A DNA stretch of 15,025 nt from an uncultured Klebsiella sp. (GCA_902490055.1 CABUCP010000023.1:1-15025); one strand, 5' to 3'; positions 1-7,063 are shown, numbered from the stretch's first letter. Program-made: numbers and translations. The notes: generated by a model not told the origin, from the sequence alone.

Positions 1-1
1 C

Positions 2-604
2 CCACTCGTCAAACACAAGCTGGGCCTGATGCGTGAGCATGACATCAGTACTAAACGCTTCCGTGAACTCGCCTCAGAGGTTGGTAGCTTACTGACCTAC
101 GAAGCCACCGCCGACCTTGCTACCGAGCGTGTGACCATCGAAGGCTGGAACGGCCCGGTAGAAGTTGAACAGATCAAAGGTAAGAAAATTACCGTGGTGC
201 CAATTCTGCGCGCCGGTTTGGGCATGATGGAAGGTGTACTGGAACACGTGCCGAGCGCGCGTATCAGCGTGGTGGGTATCTATCGCGATGAAGAAACGCT
301 GGAGCCGGTACCTTACTTCCAGAAGCTGGTTTCCAACATCGACGAGCGTATGGCGCTGGTGGTTGACCCGATGCTGGCAACCGGCGGTTCGATGATCGCC
401 ACTATCGACCTGCTGAAAAAAGCGGGCTGCTCCAGCATTAAGGTGCTGGTACTGGTGGCGGCGCCGGAAGGGATTGCCGCGCTGGAGAAAGCGCACCCTG
501 ACGTAGAGCTCTACACCGCGTCCATCGACCAGGGCCTCAACGAGCACGGATACATCATCCCGGGCCTCGGCGATGCCGGCGATAAGATTTTTGGTACTAA
601 GTAA
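2..604 (+). CDS. upp: Uracil phosphoribosyltransferase (5'-truncated by window edge)
   Basis: Cytoplasmic enzyme of pyrimidine salvage that converts uracil plus PRPP to UMP and pyrophosphate. The reading frame is open from base 2 ([12 protein letters not shown]...), so the gene enters from the left. Compared with the 208-residue E. coli protein only about the first eight residues are missing, and the ATG at 29 is an internal Met, not the start. The PRPP-binding loop DPMLATGGS is present at about full-length residues 130-138, and the C-terminal uracil-binding stretch [12 protein letters not shown] is intact. It is followed by a strong intrinsic terminator and then the uracil permease gene uraA, the usual enterobacterial pair. 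Identity is essentially certain; only the start and promoter lie outside the window. Confidence 0.98.
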   Translation, partial: PLVKHKLGLMREHDISTKRFRELASEVGSLLTYEATADLATERVTIEGWNGPVEVEQIKGKKITVVPILRAGLGMMEGVLEHVPSARISVVGIYRDEETLEPVPYFQKLVSNIDERMALVVDPMLATGGSMIATIDLLKKAGCSSIKVLVLVAAPEGIAALEKAHPDVELYTASIDQGLNEHGYIIPGLGDAGDKIFGTK

Positions 605-620
605 ATGATGAAGTGATAAG

Positions 621-649
621 AAGCCGACTTTGATAGTCGGCTTTTTTTT
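621..649 (+). terminator. Intrinsic terminator/attenuator between upp and uraA
   Basis: A perfect 9-bp stem AAGCCGACT (621-629) / AGTCGGCTT (635-643) with a 5-nt loop is followed by eight T residues (642-649). It lies 16 nt after the upp stop and 51 nt before uraA. If uraA has no promoter of its own in this short gap, transcription of uraA depends on read-through, so this may set the upp:uraA ratio. Confidence 0.9.
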
Positions 650-700
650 GAATAAATCACGCCCACAACAAATAACAAACGACTCGCAGAGGACAACATT

Positions 701-1987
701 ATGACGCGCCGTGCTATCGGGGTGAGTGAAAGACCGCCGCTTTTACAGACAATCCCGCTTAGTTTGCAGCATCTGTTCGCCATGTTTGGCGCAACGGTAC
801 TGGTGCCTATCCTGTTTCACATTAACCCGGCCACCGTGCTGCTGTTTAACGGTATTGGAACGCTGCTGTACCTCTTTATCTGTAAAGGCAAAATTCCGGC
901 CTATCTGGGCTCGAGCTTTGCTTTTATCTCGCCGGTACTGCTGCTGTTGCCGCTGGGTTATGAAGTGGCGCTGGGTGGCTTCATTATGTGCGGCGTACTG
1001 TTCTGCATCGTCTCCTTTATTGTCAAAAAAGCCGGCACCGGCTGGCTGGATGTGATGTTCCCGCCGGCGGCAATGGGCGCAATCGTTGCGGTTATTGGCC
1101 TTGAGCTGGCGGGTGTAGCGGCGAATATGGCCGGGTTGCTGCCAGCTGACGGCCAATCGCCTGACAGTAAAACCATCATCATTTCGATGGTGACGCTGGG
1201 CGTGACGGTCTTTGGATCCGTCCTGTTCCGCGGCTTCCTGGCGATTATCCCGATTCTTATCGGCGTGCTGGTGGGCTATGCGCTCTCCTTCGTGATGGGC
1301 GTTGTCGATACGACGCCGATCGCCGAAGCGCATTGGTTCGCGCTGCCGACCTTCTACACTCCGCGTTTTGAGTGGTTCGCTATCTTCACCATCCTGCCTG
1401 CCGCGCTGGTGGTTATTGCTGAACACGTCGGTCACCTGGTGGTGACGGCTAATATCGTCAAGCGCGATTTGATTCGCGACCCGGGTCTGCACCGTTCGAT
1501 GTTCGCCAACGGCCTGTCGACCATCGTCTCCGGTTTCTTCGGCTCGACGCCGAACACCACCTACGGTGAAAACATCGGCGTCATGGCGATTACCCGCGTC
1601 TACAGCACCTGGGTTATCGGCGGCGCGGCGATTATCGCTATTCTGCTCTCCTGCGTCGGCAAGCTGGCGGCGGCGATTCAGATTATCCCGGTACCGGTAA
1701 TGGGCGGCGTTTCTCTGCTGCTGTACGGGGTGATCGGCGCATCCGGTATCCGCGTGCTGATCGAATCAAAAGTCGATTACAGCAAAGCGCAAAACCTGAT
1801 TCTGACTTCGGTTATCCTGATCATCGGCGTCAGCGGCGCGAAAGTGCATATCGGCGCGGCGGAGCTGAAAGGGATGGCGCTGGCGACTATCGTCGGTATC
1901 TGTCTGAGCCTGATCTTCAAACTAATCAGCGTGCTGCGCCCGGAAGAAGTGGTGTTGGATGCCGCGGATAGCGAAGAGGTAAAATAA
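701..1987 (+). CDS. uraA: Uracil:proton symporter UraA
   Basis: Inner-membrane nucleobase transporter of the NCS2/NAT family that imports uracil with a proton to feed Upp. It has 428 residues (E. coli 429) and is hydrophobic throughout, as expected for the 14-helix UraA fold. The two uracil-contacting glutamates known from the E. coli structure are in place: E241 (VVIAEHVGHL) and E290 (TTYGENIGVM). The ATG at 701 has AGAGGA at 688-693, a spacing of 7 nt. The C-terminal tail after VVLDA differs from E. coli, which is usual for this family. It is downstream of upp across the terminator at 621-649. The stem-loop at 1998-2020 follows its stop. Confidence 0.98.
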   Translation: MTRRAIGVSERPPLLQTIPLSLQHLFAMFGATVLVPILFHINPATVLLFNGIGTLLYLFICKGKIPAYLGSSFAFISPVLLLLPLGYEVALGGFIMCGVLFCIVSFIVKKAGTGWLDVMFPPAAMGAIVAVIGLELAGVAANMAGLLPADGQSPDSKTIIISMVTLGVTVFGSVLFRGFLAIIPILIGVLVGYALSFVMGVVDTTPIAEAHWFALPTFYTPRFEWFAIFTILPAALVVIAEHVGHLVVTANIVKRDLIRDPGLHRSMFANGLSTIVSGFFGSTPNTTYGENIGVMAITRVYSTWVIGGAAIIAILLSCVGKLAAAIQIIPVPVMGGVSLLLYGVIGASGIRVLIESKVDYSKAQNLILTSVILIIGVSGAKVHIGAAELKGMALATIVGICLSLIFKLISVLRPEEVVLDAADSEEVK

Positions 1988-1997
1988 CGATCCTCAT

Positions 1998-2020
1998 ACC
2001 GGGCAGCGATCCTGCCCGGT
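1998..2020 (+). terminator. Stem-loop after uraA, weak intrinsic terminator candidate
   Basis: Perfect 9-bp stem ACCGGGCAG (1998-2006) / CTGCCCGGT (2012-2020) with a 5-nt loop, starting 10 nt after the uraA stop. The sequence that follows (TCTCTCCAGG) lacks a real T-run. Termination is therefore likely inefficient; it may instead act as an RNA-end stabiliser. It also lies just upstream of hda. Confidence 0.5.
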
Positions 2021-2071
2021 TCTCTCCAGGCCTAAAACTGTGTTAAACTCTTCGCGTTTTTCTGTAAGCCT

Positions 2072-2089
2072 ATGTTGAGGTCCATCTGA
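2072..2089 (+). promoter_or_regulatory. hda translation-initiation region: CTG start, SD and overlapping 5-codon minigene
   Basis: The SD-like TTGAGG (2075-2080) sits 5 nt before the CTG start of hda at 2086. An out-of-frame ATG at 2072 opens a 5-codon reading frame (ATG TTG AGG TCC ATC TGA) whose TGA overlaps the hda start as CTGA. The SD of hda lies inside this minigene. Whether the minigene is translated is unknown; it has only a weak TAAG ahead of it. A possible extended -10 (TGTTAAACT, 2041-2049) lies upstream, with low confidence. Confidence 0.5.
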
Positions 2090-2787
2090 ACGCTCCGGCA
2101 CAGCTCTCTTTGCCACTGTATCTTCCTGACGACGAAACGTTCGCGAGTTTCTGGCCGGGTGATAATCCTTCCCTACTTGCTGCCCTCCAGAACGTGCTGC
2201 GGCAGGAACACAGCGGATACATCTATATCTGGTCTCGCGAAGGGGCGGGGCGTAGCCATCTTTTGCATGCCGCCTGCGCCGAGCTTTCACAACGCGGGGA
2301 CGCCGTCGGCTATGTGCCGCTGGATAAGCGCACATGGTTCGTACCGGAAGTCCTGGATGGCATGGAACACCTGGCGCTGGTGTGTATCGATAATATCGAG
2401 TGCGTGGCCGGGGATGAACCCTGGGAGATGGCGATTTTTAACCTCTACAACCGTATTCTGGAATCAGGTAAAACCCGCCTGCTGATCACCGGCGATCGGC
2501 CGCCGCGGCAGCTCAATCTCGGTCTGCCGGATCTCGCCTCGCGTCTTGACTGGGGGCAGATCTATAAACTGCAGCCGCTGTCGGATGAAGACAAACTGCA
2601 GGCGCTGCAGCTTCGCGCCAGACTGCGCGGTTTCGAAATGCCGGAAGACGTCTGTCGCTTCCTGCTTAAGCGGCTGGATCGTGAAATGCGTTCGCTGTTC
2701 ATGACTCTCGATCAGCTCGATCATGCATCCATCACCGCTCAGCGAAAGCTGACGATCCCGTTCGTCAAAGAGATCCTGAAGCTCTAA
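2086..2787 (+). CDS. hda: DnaA inactivator Hda (regulatory inactivation of DnaA)
   Basis: AAA+ protein that binds the DNA-loaded sliding clamp and stimulates ATP hydrolysis by DnaA, preventing re-initiation at oriC. It has 233 residues, the E. coli length, when started at the non-AUG codon CTG 2086, the start used by E. coli Hda. The first in-frame ATG/GTG/TTG candidate (TTG 2110) would remove part of the essential clamp-binding motif QLSLPL (residues 6-11), so the CTG start is preferred. The degenerate Walker A is GAGRSH (53-58), the Walker B is LVCIDNIE (about 98-105), and the box VII arginine finger is R153 (DLASRLDWG). The stop codon overlaps the 3' end of the convergent rpn gene by 4 bp, and no terminator is visible between them. 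Confidence 0.97.
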   Translation: MNAPAQLSLPLYLPDDETFASFWPGDNPSLLAALQNVLRQEHSGYIYIWSREGAGRSHLLHAACAELSQRGDAVGYVPLDKRTWFVPEVLDGMEHLALVCIDNIECVAGDEPWEMAIFNLYNRILESGKTRLLITGDRPPRQLNLGLPDLASRLDWGQIYKLQPLSDEDKLQALQLRARLRGFEMPEDVCRFLLKRLDREMRSLFMTLDQLDHASITAQRKLTIPFVKEILKL

Positions 2788-3005
2788 GCCGACGGCTGCG
2801 TCAGCTCTTGTTCCGCCAACCCGGTTAGCTGGGCCACCAGCGCCGGCGCGAGACCGTTGCTTAACATCGCGGCAGCGATACGCTGCGCTTCCTCTTTACG
2901 ACCTTCTCTCAGACCTTCTTGTCGACCTTCCGTTAGACCTTCCTGTCGCCCCTGAAGCAGACCGCGCTCCAGCCCCTGTTGTTCAAGATATTCTGCAATG
3001 GTCAT
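2784..3005 (-). CDS. Internal in-frame gene: predicted RpnS-like C-terminal antitoxin (73 aa)
   Basis: Within the rpn gene and in the same frame, ATG 3005-3003 (Met243 of the full protein) is preceded by TAAGGAGA (3018-3011) with a 6-nt spacer from AAGGAG, a stronger ribosome site than the one for the full-length protein. The product would be 73 residues: [10 protein letters not shown], a helical GxxE repeat, then a small globular end ([20 protein letters not shown]). In characterised Rpn systems the C-terminal domain is made separately as RpnS and inhibits the toxic RpnL nuclease. The SD falls on the HKETLM codons, which resemble HKESLM in E. coli RpnA. Translation here is inferred from sequence, not shown. 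Confidence 0.7.
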   Translation of the reverse strand: MTIAEYLEQQGLERGLLQGRQEGLTEGRQEGLREGRKEEAQRIAAAMLSNGLAPALVAQLTGLAEQELTQPSA

Positions 3006-3731
3006 CAGCGTCTCCTTATGTTGCGGCGCCCGCTGCGCCAGCTCGCGAATAAATTGTACCGGTTCGCGGCTATTGCCCGCGAGCACCAGGTAATGCATTA
3101 GCGCCTGTACCTGCGTTTGCGTGGCTAATCCAGTCAATAATAATTCGCCCAGCTTGTCGAGTAACTGCGCCAGATCGCGTTGTCGAATATGTTTTTGTAG
3201 TAATTCCAGCGTTGCCATGCGCTGGTGAGTAGCGATTTCATCATCGGGTATGACGGTGATATCCGCCAGCGGAAATTCGCCGTGGTAGAGCGTCGTTGCC
3301 AGCTCTGGCGCGGCAAACTCATCCAGCCAGCGCATGGAAAATGGATAGGGCGTCACCAGACCATGGTAGAAAAGCACCGGGATCACCAGCGGCAGTTTAT
3401 CGTGACCGGCCTCGAGGTGGCGCTGCATAGCGGCGACGGCGTAGCGCATCAGGCGAAAAGCCATGTGTCGGTCAGGGCTGCTTTGGTGCTCGATTAGGGC
3501 GTAAATATAGCCCTCTCCGGCGGTGGTTTGCAGCGAGTAGAGGATATCGGAATAGTAAGGTCGTAGATCTTCTTCAACAAAATTACCTGATGCTAAATGT
3601 AGCGTGCGCAGATCGCAGATTTCCAGCAGCGCTTGCGGAAGGTACAGCTGGAGAAAATCGCGCGCGGTATCCGGGTGGGATAGATAGGTTTTGAATACCG
3701 CGTCATGCGGAGTGGAAGTGGCTTTTTTCAT
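2784..3731 (-). CDS. Rpn family recombination-promoting nuclease/putative transposase (RpnL-like)
   Basis: PD-(D/E)XK nuclease of the YhgA/RpnA (Transposase_31) family. Members promote RecA-independent recombination, cut DNA, can be self-toxic, and in reported cases protect against phage. It has 315 residues from ATG 3731, chosen because the family starts just before STPHDAVFK; an upstream in-frame start would add a 43-residue low-quality extension. Visible catalytic residues are D62 (YYSDILYS) and E81-x-Q83 (ALIEHQSS). The C-terminal domain from M243 carries seven GxxE-like tetrads. Parts such as 3120-3250 look AT-richer than the neighbours, and the gene sits between hda and arsC, which are adjacent in E. 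coli, suggesting a horizontally acquired insertion. The 3' end overlaps hda (TAG at 2784-2786). Which E. coli paralogue (RpnA-E) is closest is unsettled. Confidence 0.93.
   Translation of the reverse strand: MKKATSTPHDAVFKTYLSHPDTARDFLQLYLPQALLEICDLRTLHLASGNFVEEDLRPYYSDILYSLQTTAGEGYIYALIEHQSSPDRHMAFRLMRYAVAAMQRHLEAGHDKLPLVIPVLFYHGLVTPYPFSMRWLDEFAAPELATTLYHGEFPLADITVIPDDEIATHQRMATLELLQKHIRQRDLAQLLDKLGELLLTGLATQTQVQALMHYLVLAGNSREPVQFIRELAQRAPQHKETLMTIAEYLEQQGLERGLLQGRQEGLTEGRQEGLREGRKEEAQRIAAAMLSNGLAPALVAQLTGLAEQELTQPSA
2892..2975 (-). repeat. Tetrapeptide-repeat tract in rpn (seven G-x-x-x units)
   Basis: Residues 253-280 of the nuclease read as consecutive four-residue units: [28 protein letters not shown]. 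In DNA this includes a 24-bp tandem duplication, 2899-2922 and 2923-2946, identical at 20 of 24 positions. Rpn C-terminal domains are reported to carry four-residue repeats whose number varies between strains, in the helix that forms the RpnS dimer interface. Each gain or loss of a 12- or 24-bp unit keeps the reading frame. Confidence 0.85.
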
Positions 3732-3738
3732 TGGCAAT

Positions 3739-3766
3739 CCGTCCAGTGGATCCAGGTGGTGGACGG
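3739..3766 (-). promoter_or_regulatory. Predicted hairpin covering the SD of full-length rpn
   Basis: A 7-bp inverted repeat CCGTCCA (3739-3745) / TGGACGG (3760-3766) encloses the 8-bp palindrome TGGATCCA (3747-3754). On the rpn strand the 3' arm TGGACGG ends 7 nt before the ATG at 3731 and contains the only SD-like bases (GGACGG). Folding would hide that weak site and lower synthesis of the full-length nuclease. The promoter of rpn must lie within or near 3732-3825, because the arsC terminator is immediately upstream, but I could not assign it. Confidence 0.5.
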
Positions 3767-3824
3767 ACAGTAGCACCGCCGCTCGGATGGCGGGGATCCG
3801 CGTGTCTATTCTGGAAGCGGCCAC

Positions 3825-3860
3825 GAAAAAAATTGCGCCGCGGGCGGGGCCGCGGCGCAT
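3825..3860 (-). terminator. Intrinsic terminator of the bepA-arsC transcript
   Basis: Read on the minus strand, a perfect 9-bp GC stem (10 bp with the closing A-T pair; arms 3850-3858 and 3835-3843) with a 6-nt loop is followed by AATTTTTTT. It lies 5 nt past the arsC stop. It isolates rpn from bepA-arsC transcription, so rpn needs its own promoter. Confidence 0.92.
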
Positions 3861-3865
3861 CAGGC

Positions 3866-4225
3866 TTAGTTGACGATTTCCAACACCTGTTCCGGCGGGC
3901 GGCCAATGCGCGCTTGACCGTGGTTAACGACAATTGGCCGCTCGATAAGCTTCGGGTTTTCGACCATTGCTTTAATCAACGCGTCTTCGCTAAGCTGCGG
4001 GTCGGCAAGATTGAGCGACTTATACAGATCTTCTTTCTGGCGCATCAGTTCGCGGGCGCTGACCATATTCAGCATTTTCAGCAGCTGGCGCAGCGTCGCG
4101 GCATCCGGCGGCGTCTCCAGGTACAGTACGACTTCGGGGTCGATACCGTTGGCCTTCAGCAGGCTAAGCGTGTCGCGACTCTTCGAGCAGCGTGGGTTGT
4201 GGTAAATTTTTACCGCGTCAGACAT
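3866..4225 (-). CDS. arsC: ArsC-family arsenate reductase-like protein YfgD
   Basis: Small cytoplasmic protein of the glutaredoxin-coupled ArsC/Spx thioredoxin-fold family, 119 residues like E. coli YfgD. The active-site motif is HNPRCSKSR with Cys13. The arginines that bind arsenate in plasmid ArsC have plausible counterparts at R62 (ELMRQKE), R96 (ERPIVV) and R106/R109 (ARIGRP). It is often annotated arsC, but a real role in arsenate resistance is not established for YfgD, and there is no arsR or arsB nearby. The ATG at 4225 has AAGGAG that overlaps the bepA stop codon; the gap from bepA is only 9 nt, so the genes are probably co-transcribed and coupled. That would place it under the sigma-E promoter of bepA. 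Confidence 0.93.
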   Translation of the reverse strand: MSDAVKIYHNPRCSKSRDTLSLLKANGIDPEVVLYLETPPDAATLRQLLKMLNMVSARELMRQKEDLYKSLNLADPQLSEDALIKAMVENPKLIERPIVVNHGQARIGRPPEQVLEIVN

Positions 4226-4234
4226 GAGGTCTCC

Positions 4235-5698
4235 TTACATTTTCTGATAAGGGCGGAATCTTTCCTGCAGCTGGCGTAGCTGATCGATTCGCGCATCGTA
4301 GCGCGCCTGCTGCAGGCTGCCCAATTTCACTTGCGAACTCGCGCCGCTCAGCAGAGTGATCGCCTGGTCGAGCCTGCCGACCAATGCCATCCCCTCGGCT
4401 CGCGCCGCCAGTTCCTGGTCGCGATGACCCAATGCGGCTTCCGCCTGCGCCAGCAAATCCCAACCGTTGCCATCATCTTTATTATTAAAGGTGTAACGAT
4501 TGAGAATGGTGGCAGCTTCAGCCGGCTGCCCGCCCTGCACGTAAGCGTTGGCGAGGTTTAGCTGCAGCACCGGATTGGTACGGATTTCTTTGGCGTTTTT
4601 CAGGCGATTAATTGCGTCGGCGGTTTTCTTTTGCCCAAGATCGATATCGGTGGCCAGATCAAGATACCAGGCATTCTGTGGGTCGGCGCTCAGCAGCGGC
4701 TGGAGCGCTTTGCGCGCCTGATCGTAGCTATTGCTCTCCATTGCCAGCAGCGCGCGGCCGTACTGTGCGGCGTGCTGTTCGCGGATATTGCCTTTCGACC
4801 AGGCATCAAGCAGGTCGCTGCCGAGTTTATTTTCCCCGGAATTGTACATACCAAGAGTACGGGCCTTGGCGAGATAGAAATCGGCGGAGGATTGGACGAC
4901 CACCGGGCGCATTTGGTTGGCGCGGTTACGGGCGTCGGCCAGGCGGCTCTCCGGCAATGGGTGAGTCAGCAGCATTTCCGGCGGGCGGGTCGAGTAGCGC
5001 GATTCATCGAGCAACTTGCCCATAAATGCCGGCATTGCCTGCGGATCGAATCCGGAACGCTGCAGTACCTGGATGCCGATACGGTCAGCCTCTTCCTCAT
5101 TCTGCCGGGTGAAGCTGATCATTCCCTGCTGGGTGCCGGCGAGGGTTCCGGTTAACGCCGCCATCCCCGCCTGCGGGCTGGCCATCGCCAGCAGAATGGA
5201 GCCCAGCGCGCCGACCCAGGTTAGCGGGGCGCTACGTTTTTGATCTTCCATTGCGCGCGCAAGGTGGCGCTGGGTCACGTGCGAGATTTCGTGCGCCATG
5301 ACTGATGCCAGTTCGCTTTCGTTATCCGAGTAGCGGAACAGCGCCGAGTGCAGCACCACGTTGCCGCCGAAGAAGGCAAAGGCGTTAATCTGATCGTTAT
5401 TAATCAGGTAAAAGTGGAATGGCGTGCGTACCGAGTTGGCGTGCGCAACCAGGCGCATGCCCAGCCCGTTAATATATTGCACCAGTAGTGGGTCGTTTAT
5501 CAGCGGCGCGCTGCCGCGCAGTTGACGCACGTAGTAATCCCCCATTTGCATTTCCTGACCAATGGAAAGCGTGCTTCCTGCCGAGGTGCCCATATCCGGC
5601 AGGGTATCCGCCGAGTCAGCAGCAGCGGGTAATACCGTTCCCAGCGTCAGCGAGGCGACAACGGCGGCCACCAGCGTTTTCTTTAACTGCCTGAACAT
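4235..5698 (-). CDS. bepA: Periplasmic metalloprotease/chaperone BepA
   Basis: M48-family zinc protease that assists LptD assembly and degrades stalled outer-membrane proteins at the BAM complex. It has 487 residues, the E. coli length. An N-terminal signal peptide ends near PAAADSAD (cleavage about residue 27). The zinc motif is H136-E-I-S-H140, with E201 (RQNEEEAD) as third ligand and H246 (LLTHPLPES) matching the His switch described in E. coli. The C-terminal half is a TPR region (about 310-487) with [14 protein letters not shown] and [21 protein letters not shown] precedes the ATG by 2 nt, and AGGACA lies further upstream. A well-matched sigma-E promoter lies about 30 bp upstream, agreeing with bepA being in the E. 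coli sigma-E regulon. arsC/yfgD follows after 9 nt. Confidence 0.98.
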   Translation of the reverse strand: MFRQLKKTLVAAVVASLTLGTVLPAAADSADTLPDMGTSAGSTLSIGQEMQMGDYYVRQLRGSAPLINDPLLVQYINGLGMRLVAHANSVRTPFHFYLINNDQINAFAFFGGNVVLHSALFRYSDNESELASVMAHEISHVTQRHLARAMEDQKRSAPLTWVGALGSILLAMASPQAGMAALTGTLAGTQQGMISFTRQNEEEADRIGIQVLQRSGFDPQAMPAFMGKLLDESRYSTRPPEMLLTHPLPESRLADARNRANQMRPVVVQSSADFYLAKARTLGMYNSGENKLGSDLLDAWSKGNIREQHAAQYGRALLAMESNSYDQARKALQPLLSADPQNAWYLDLATDIDLGQKKTADAINRLKNAKEIRTNPVLQLNLANAYVQGGQPAEAATILNRYTFNNKDDGNGWDLLAQAEAALGHRDQELAARAEGMALVGRLDQAITLLSGASSQVKLGSLQQARYDARIDQLRQLQERFRPYQKM

Positions 5699-5728
5699 AA
5701 CCTCTGTCCTGTAATGTGGGTGTGCCAG

Positions 5729-5756
5729 TTTGACCGATGGCGCGGCCTAATGTTCC
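5729..5756 (-). promoter_or_regulatory. Sigma-E-type promoter of bepA
   Basis: On the minus strand GGAACAT (5756-5750) and TCAAA (5733-5729) are separated by 16 nt. This matches the sigma-E consensus GGAACTT-N15/16-TCAAA with one mismatch. Predicted transcription starts near 5722-5724, leaving a leader of about 25 nt before the bepA ATG at 5698. Confidence 0.8.
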
Positions 5757-5800
5757 CGGGCCGCAGATTCTGCGAGTTTAGCTGTCGTTGAGCGCATTGA

Positions 5801-5813
5801 GAATATCATATTC
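5801..5813. repeat. 13-bp perfect palindrome in the bepA-perM intergenic region
   Basis: GAATATCATATTC is symmetric around C5807. It shares TCATATTCG with the inverted repeat before ypfJ (11133-11150). The rest of 5757-5920 shows a possible perM -10 (TACAAT, 5876-5881) with no convincing -35, and otherwise nothing I can assign. Confidence 0.5.
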
Positions 5814-5920
5814 GCATAGTTGTACCCGTTTGTGGCGTAGCCAATAAAAAGCGAAGTCTTTTTGTGACACTTAGATACAATTCTTCGGATTGTTGCGATT
5901 TGCGCTTCAGGGAAGGTTTT

Positions 5921-6985
5921 ATGCTTGAGATGTTAATGCAGTGGTATCGCCGTCGATTCAGCGATCCGGAAGCGATAGCGCTGCTGGTAATTTTGTTGGC
6001 CGGTTTCGGCATCATGTTCTTTTTCAGCGGCCTGTTGGCGCCGCTGCTGGTCGCTATCGTATTGGCCTATCTGCTCGAGTGGCCGACCATCCGTTTAGAA
6101 CGTATTGGTCTGTCGCGCACCTGGGCGACATCGCTGGTGCTGGTGCTGTTCGTCGGTATTTTACTACTGATGGCGTTTGTGGTGATGCCGGTGGCCTGGC
6201 AGCAGGGAATATACTTAATCCGCGATATGCCGGGTATGCTGAATAAGCTTTCTGATTTCGCCGCCACGCTACCGCGACGCTATCCGGCGTTGATGGACGC
6301 CGGTATTATCGATGCGATGGCCGATAATATGCGTAACCGCATGTTGACCGTCGGTGACTCGGTGGTGAAGTATTCTCTCGCCTCGCTGGTAGGTCTGTTG
6401 ACGCTGGCGGTGTACCTGGTCTTAGTGCCGCTGATGGTCTTCTTCCTGCTAAAAGATAAACAGCAGATGCTGAACGCCGTGCGCCGCGTGCTGCCGCGCA
6501 ATCGCGGCCTGGCGGGGCAGGTGTGGAAGGAAATGAATCAGCAAATCACCAACTATATCCGCGGTAAAGTGCTGGAGATGATTGTCGTCGGCGTCGCGAC
6601 GTGGATAGGCTTCATCCTCTTCGGGCTTAACTACTCTCTGTTGCTGGCGGTGCTGGTGGGCTTCTCGGTGCTGATCCCCTATATCGGCGCTTTTGTGGTG
6701 ACGATTCCGGTTATCGGCGTGGCGCTGTTTCAGTTCGGCGCGGGCACCGAGTTCTGGAGCTTGTTTGCGGTGTATCTGATTATCCAGGGACTGGATGGCA
6801 ACCTGCTGGTGCCAGTGTTGTTCTCGGAGGCGGTGAATCTACATCCGCTGGTCATTATTCTGTCAGTGGTGATTTTCGGCGGGCTTTGGGGCTTCTGGGG
6901 CGTCTTCTTCGCGATTCCGCTCGCCACGCTGATTAAGGCGGTGGTGCACGCCTGGCCGGATGGCATGGTTATCGAAGACGATTGA
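5921..6985 (+). CDS. perM: AI-2E/PerM family transporter YfgO (PerM)
   Basis: Inner-membrane protein of the AI-2E transporter superfamily, 354 residues (E. coli PerM 353). The ATG at 5921 is chosen over an upstream GTG at 5864 because MLEMLMQWYRRRFSDP matches the E. coli start and AGGGAAGG lies at 5909-5916. About eight hydrophobic segments are visible: two near residues 20-54, one near 68-95, one near 150-175, then four in the C-terminal half including SLLLAVLVGFSVLIPYIGAF and VIILSVVIFGGLWGFWGVFF. A soluble stretch (about 100-145) and the NQQITNYIRGKVLE segment lie between. The substrate is not known; the 'permease' name is by similarity. It is divergent from bepA and convergent with bcp, whose terminator lies in the 78-bp gap. 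Confidence 0.95.
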   Translation: MLEMLMQWYRRRFSDPEAIALLVILLAGFGIMFFFSGLLAPLLVAIVLAYLLEWPTIRLERIGLSRTWATSLVLVLFVGILLLMAFVVMPVAWQQGIYLIRDMPGMLNKLSDFAATLPRRYPALMDAGIIDAMADNMRNRMLTVGDSVVKYSLASLVGLLTLAVYLVLVPLMVFFLLKDKQQMLNAVRRVLPRNRGLAGQVWKEMNQQITNYIRGKVLEMIVVGVATWIGFILFGLNYSLLLAVLVGFSVLIPYIGAFVVTIPVIGVALFQFGAGTEFWSLFAVYLIIQGLDGNLLVPVLFSEAVNLHPLVIILSVVIFGGLWGFWGVFFAIPLATLIKAVVHAWPDGMVIEDD

Positions 6986-7010
6986 CGCGCAGGGCTGCGC
7001 TTGCAGGATC

Positions 7011-7051
7011 AAAAAAGACGCCGGGAGAGATGTTTAATCCCCGGCGTCTTT
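7011..7051 (-). terminator. Intrinsic terminator of bcp, in the perM/bcp convergent gap
   Basis: A 12-bp stem, arms 7014-7025 (AAAGACGCCGGG) and 7040-7051 (CCCGGCGTCTTT), with a 14-nt loop. On the minus strand it runs into TTTTTT (7016-7011), so it ends the gcvR-bcp transcript. On the plus strand only CTTT follows, so it may work less well for perM. Confidence 0.9.
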
Positions 7052-7063
7052 CACATTCAGTCG

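Noticed and set aside
743..1492. 249-codon open frame antisense to uraA
   Set aside because: Composition (Arg/His/Gln/Asp-rich, no hydrophobic core) is that of a mirror of a membrane-protein gene. uraA is intact and certain.
2784..3731. Rpn gene as an insertion sequence with terminal repeats
   Set aside because: No flanking terminal inverted repeats or target duplications were found, and despite the 'putative transposase' label the family is not part of a typical IS.
3732..3860. N-terminal extension of the Rpn protein by 43 residues (start at 3860)
   Set aside because: It would start inside the arsC terminator, and family members begin just before STPHDA. ATG 3731 fits better.
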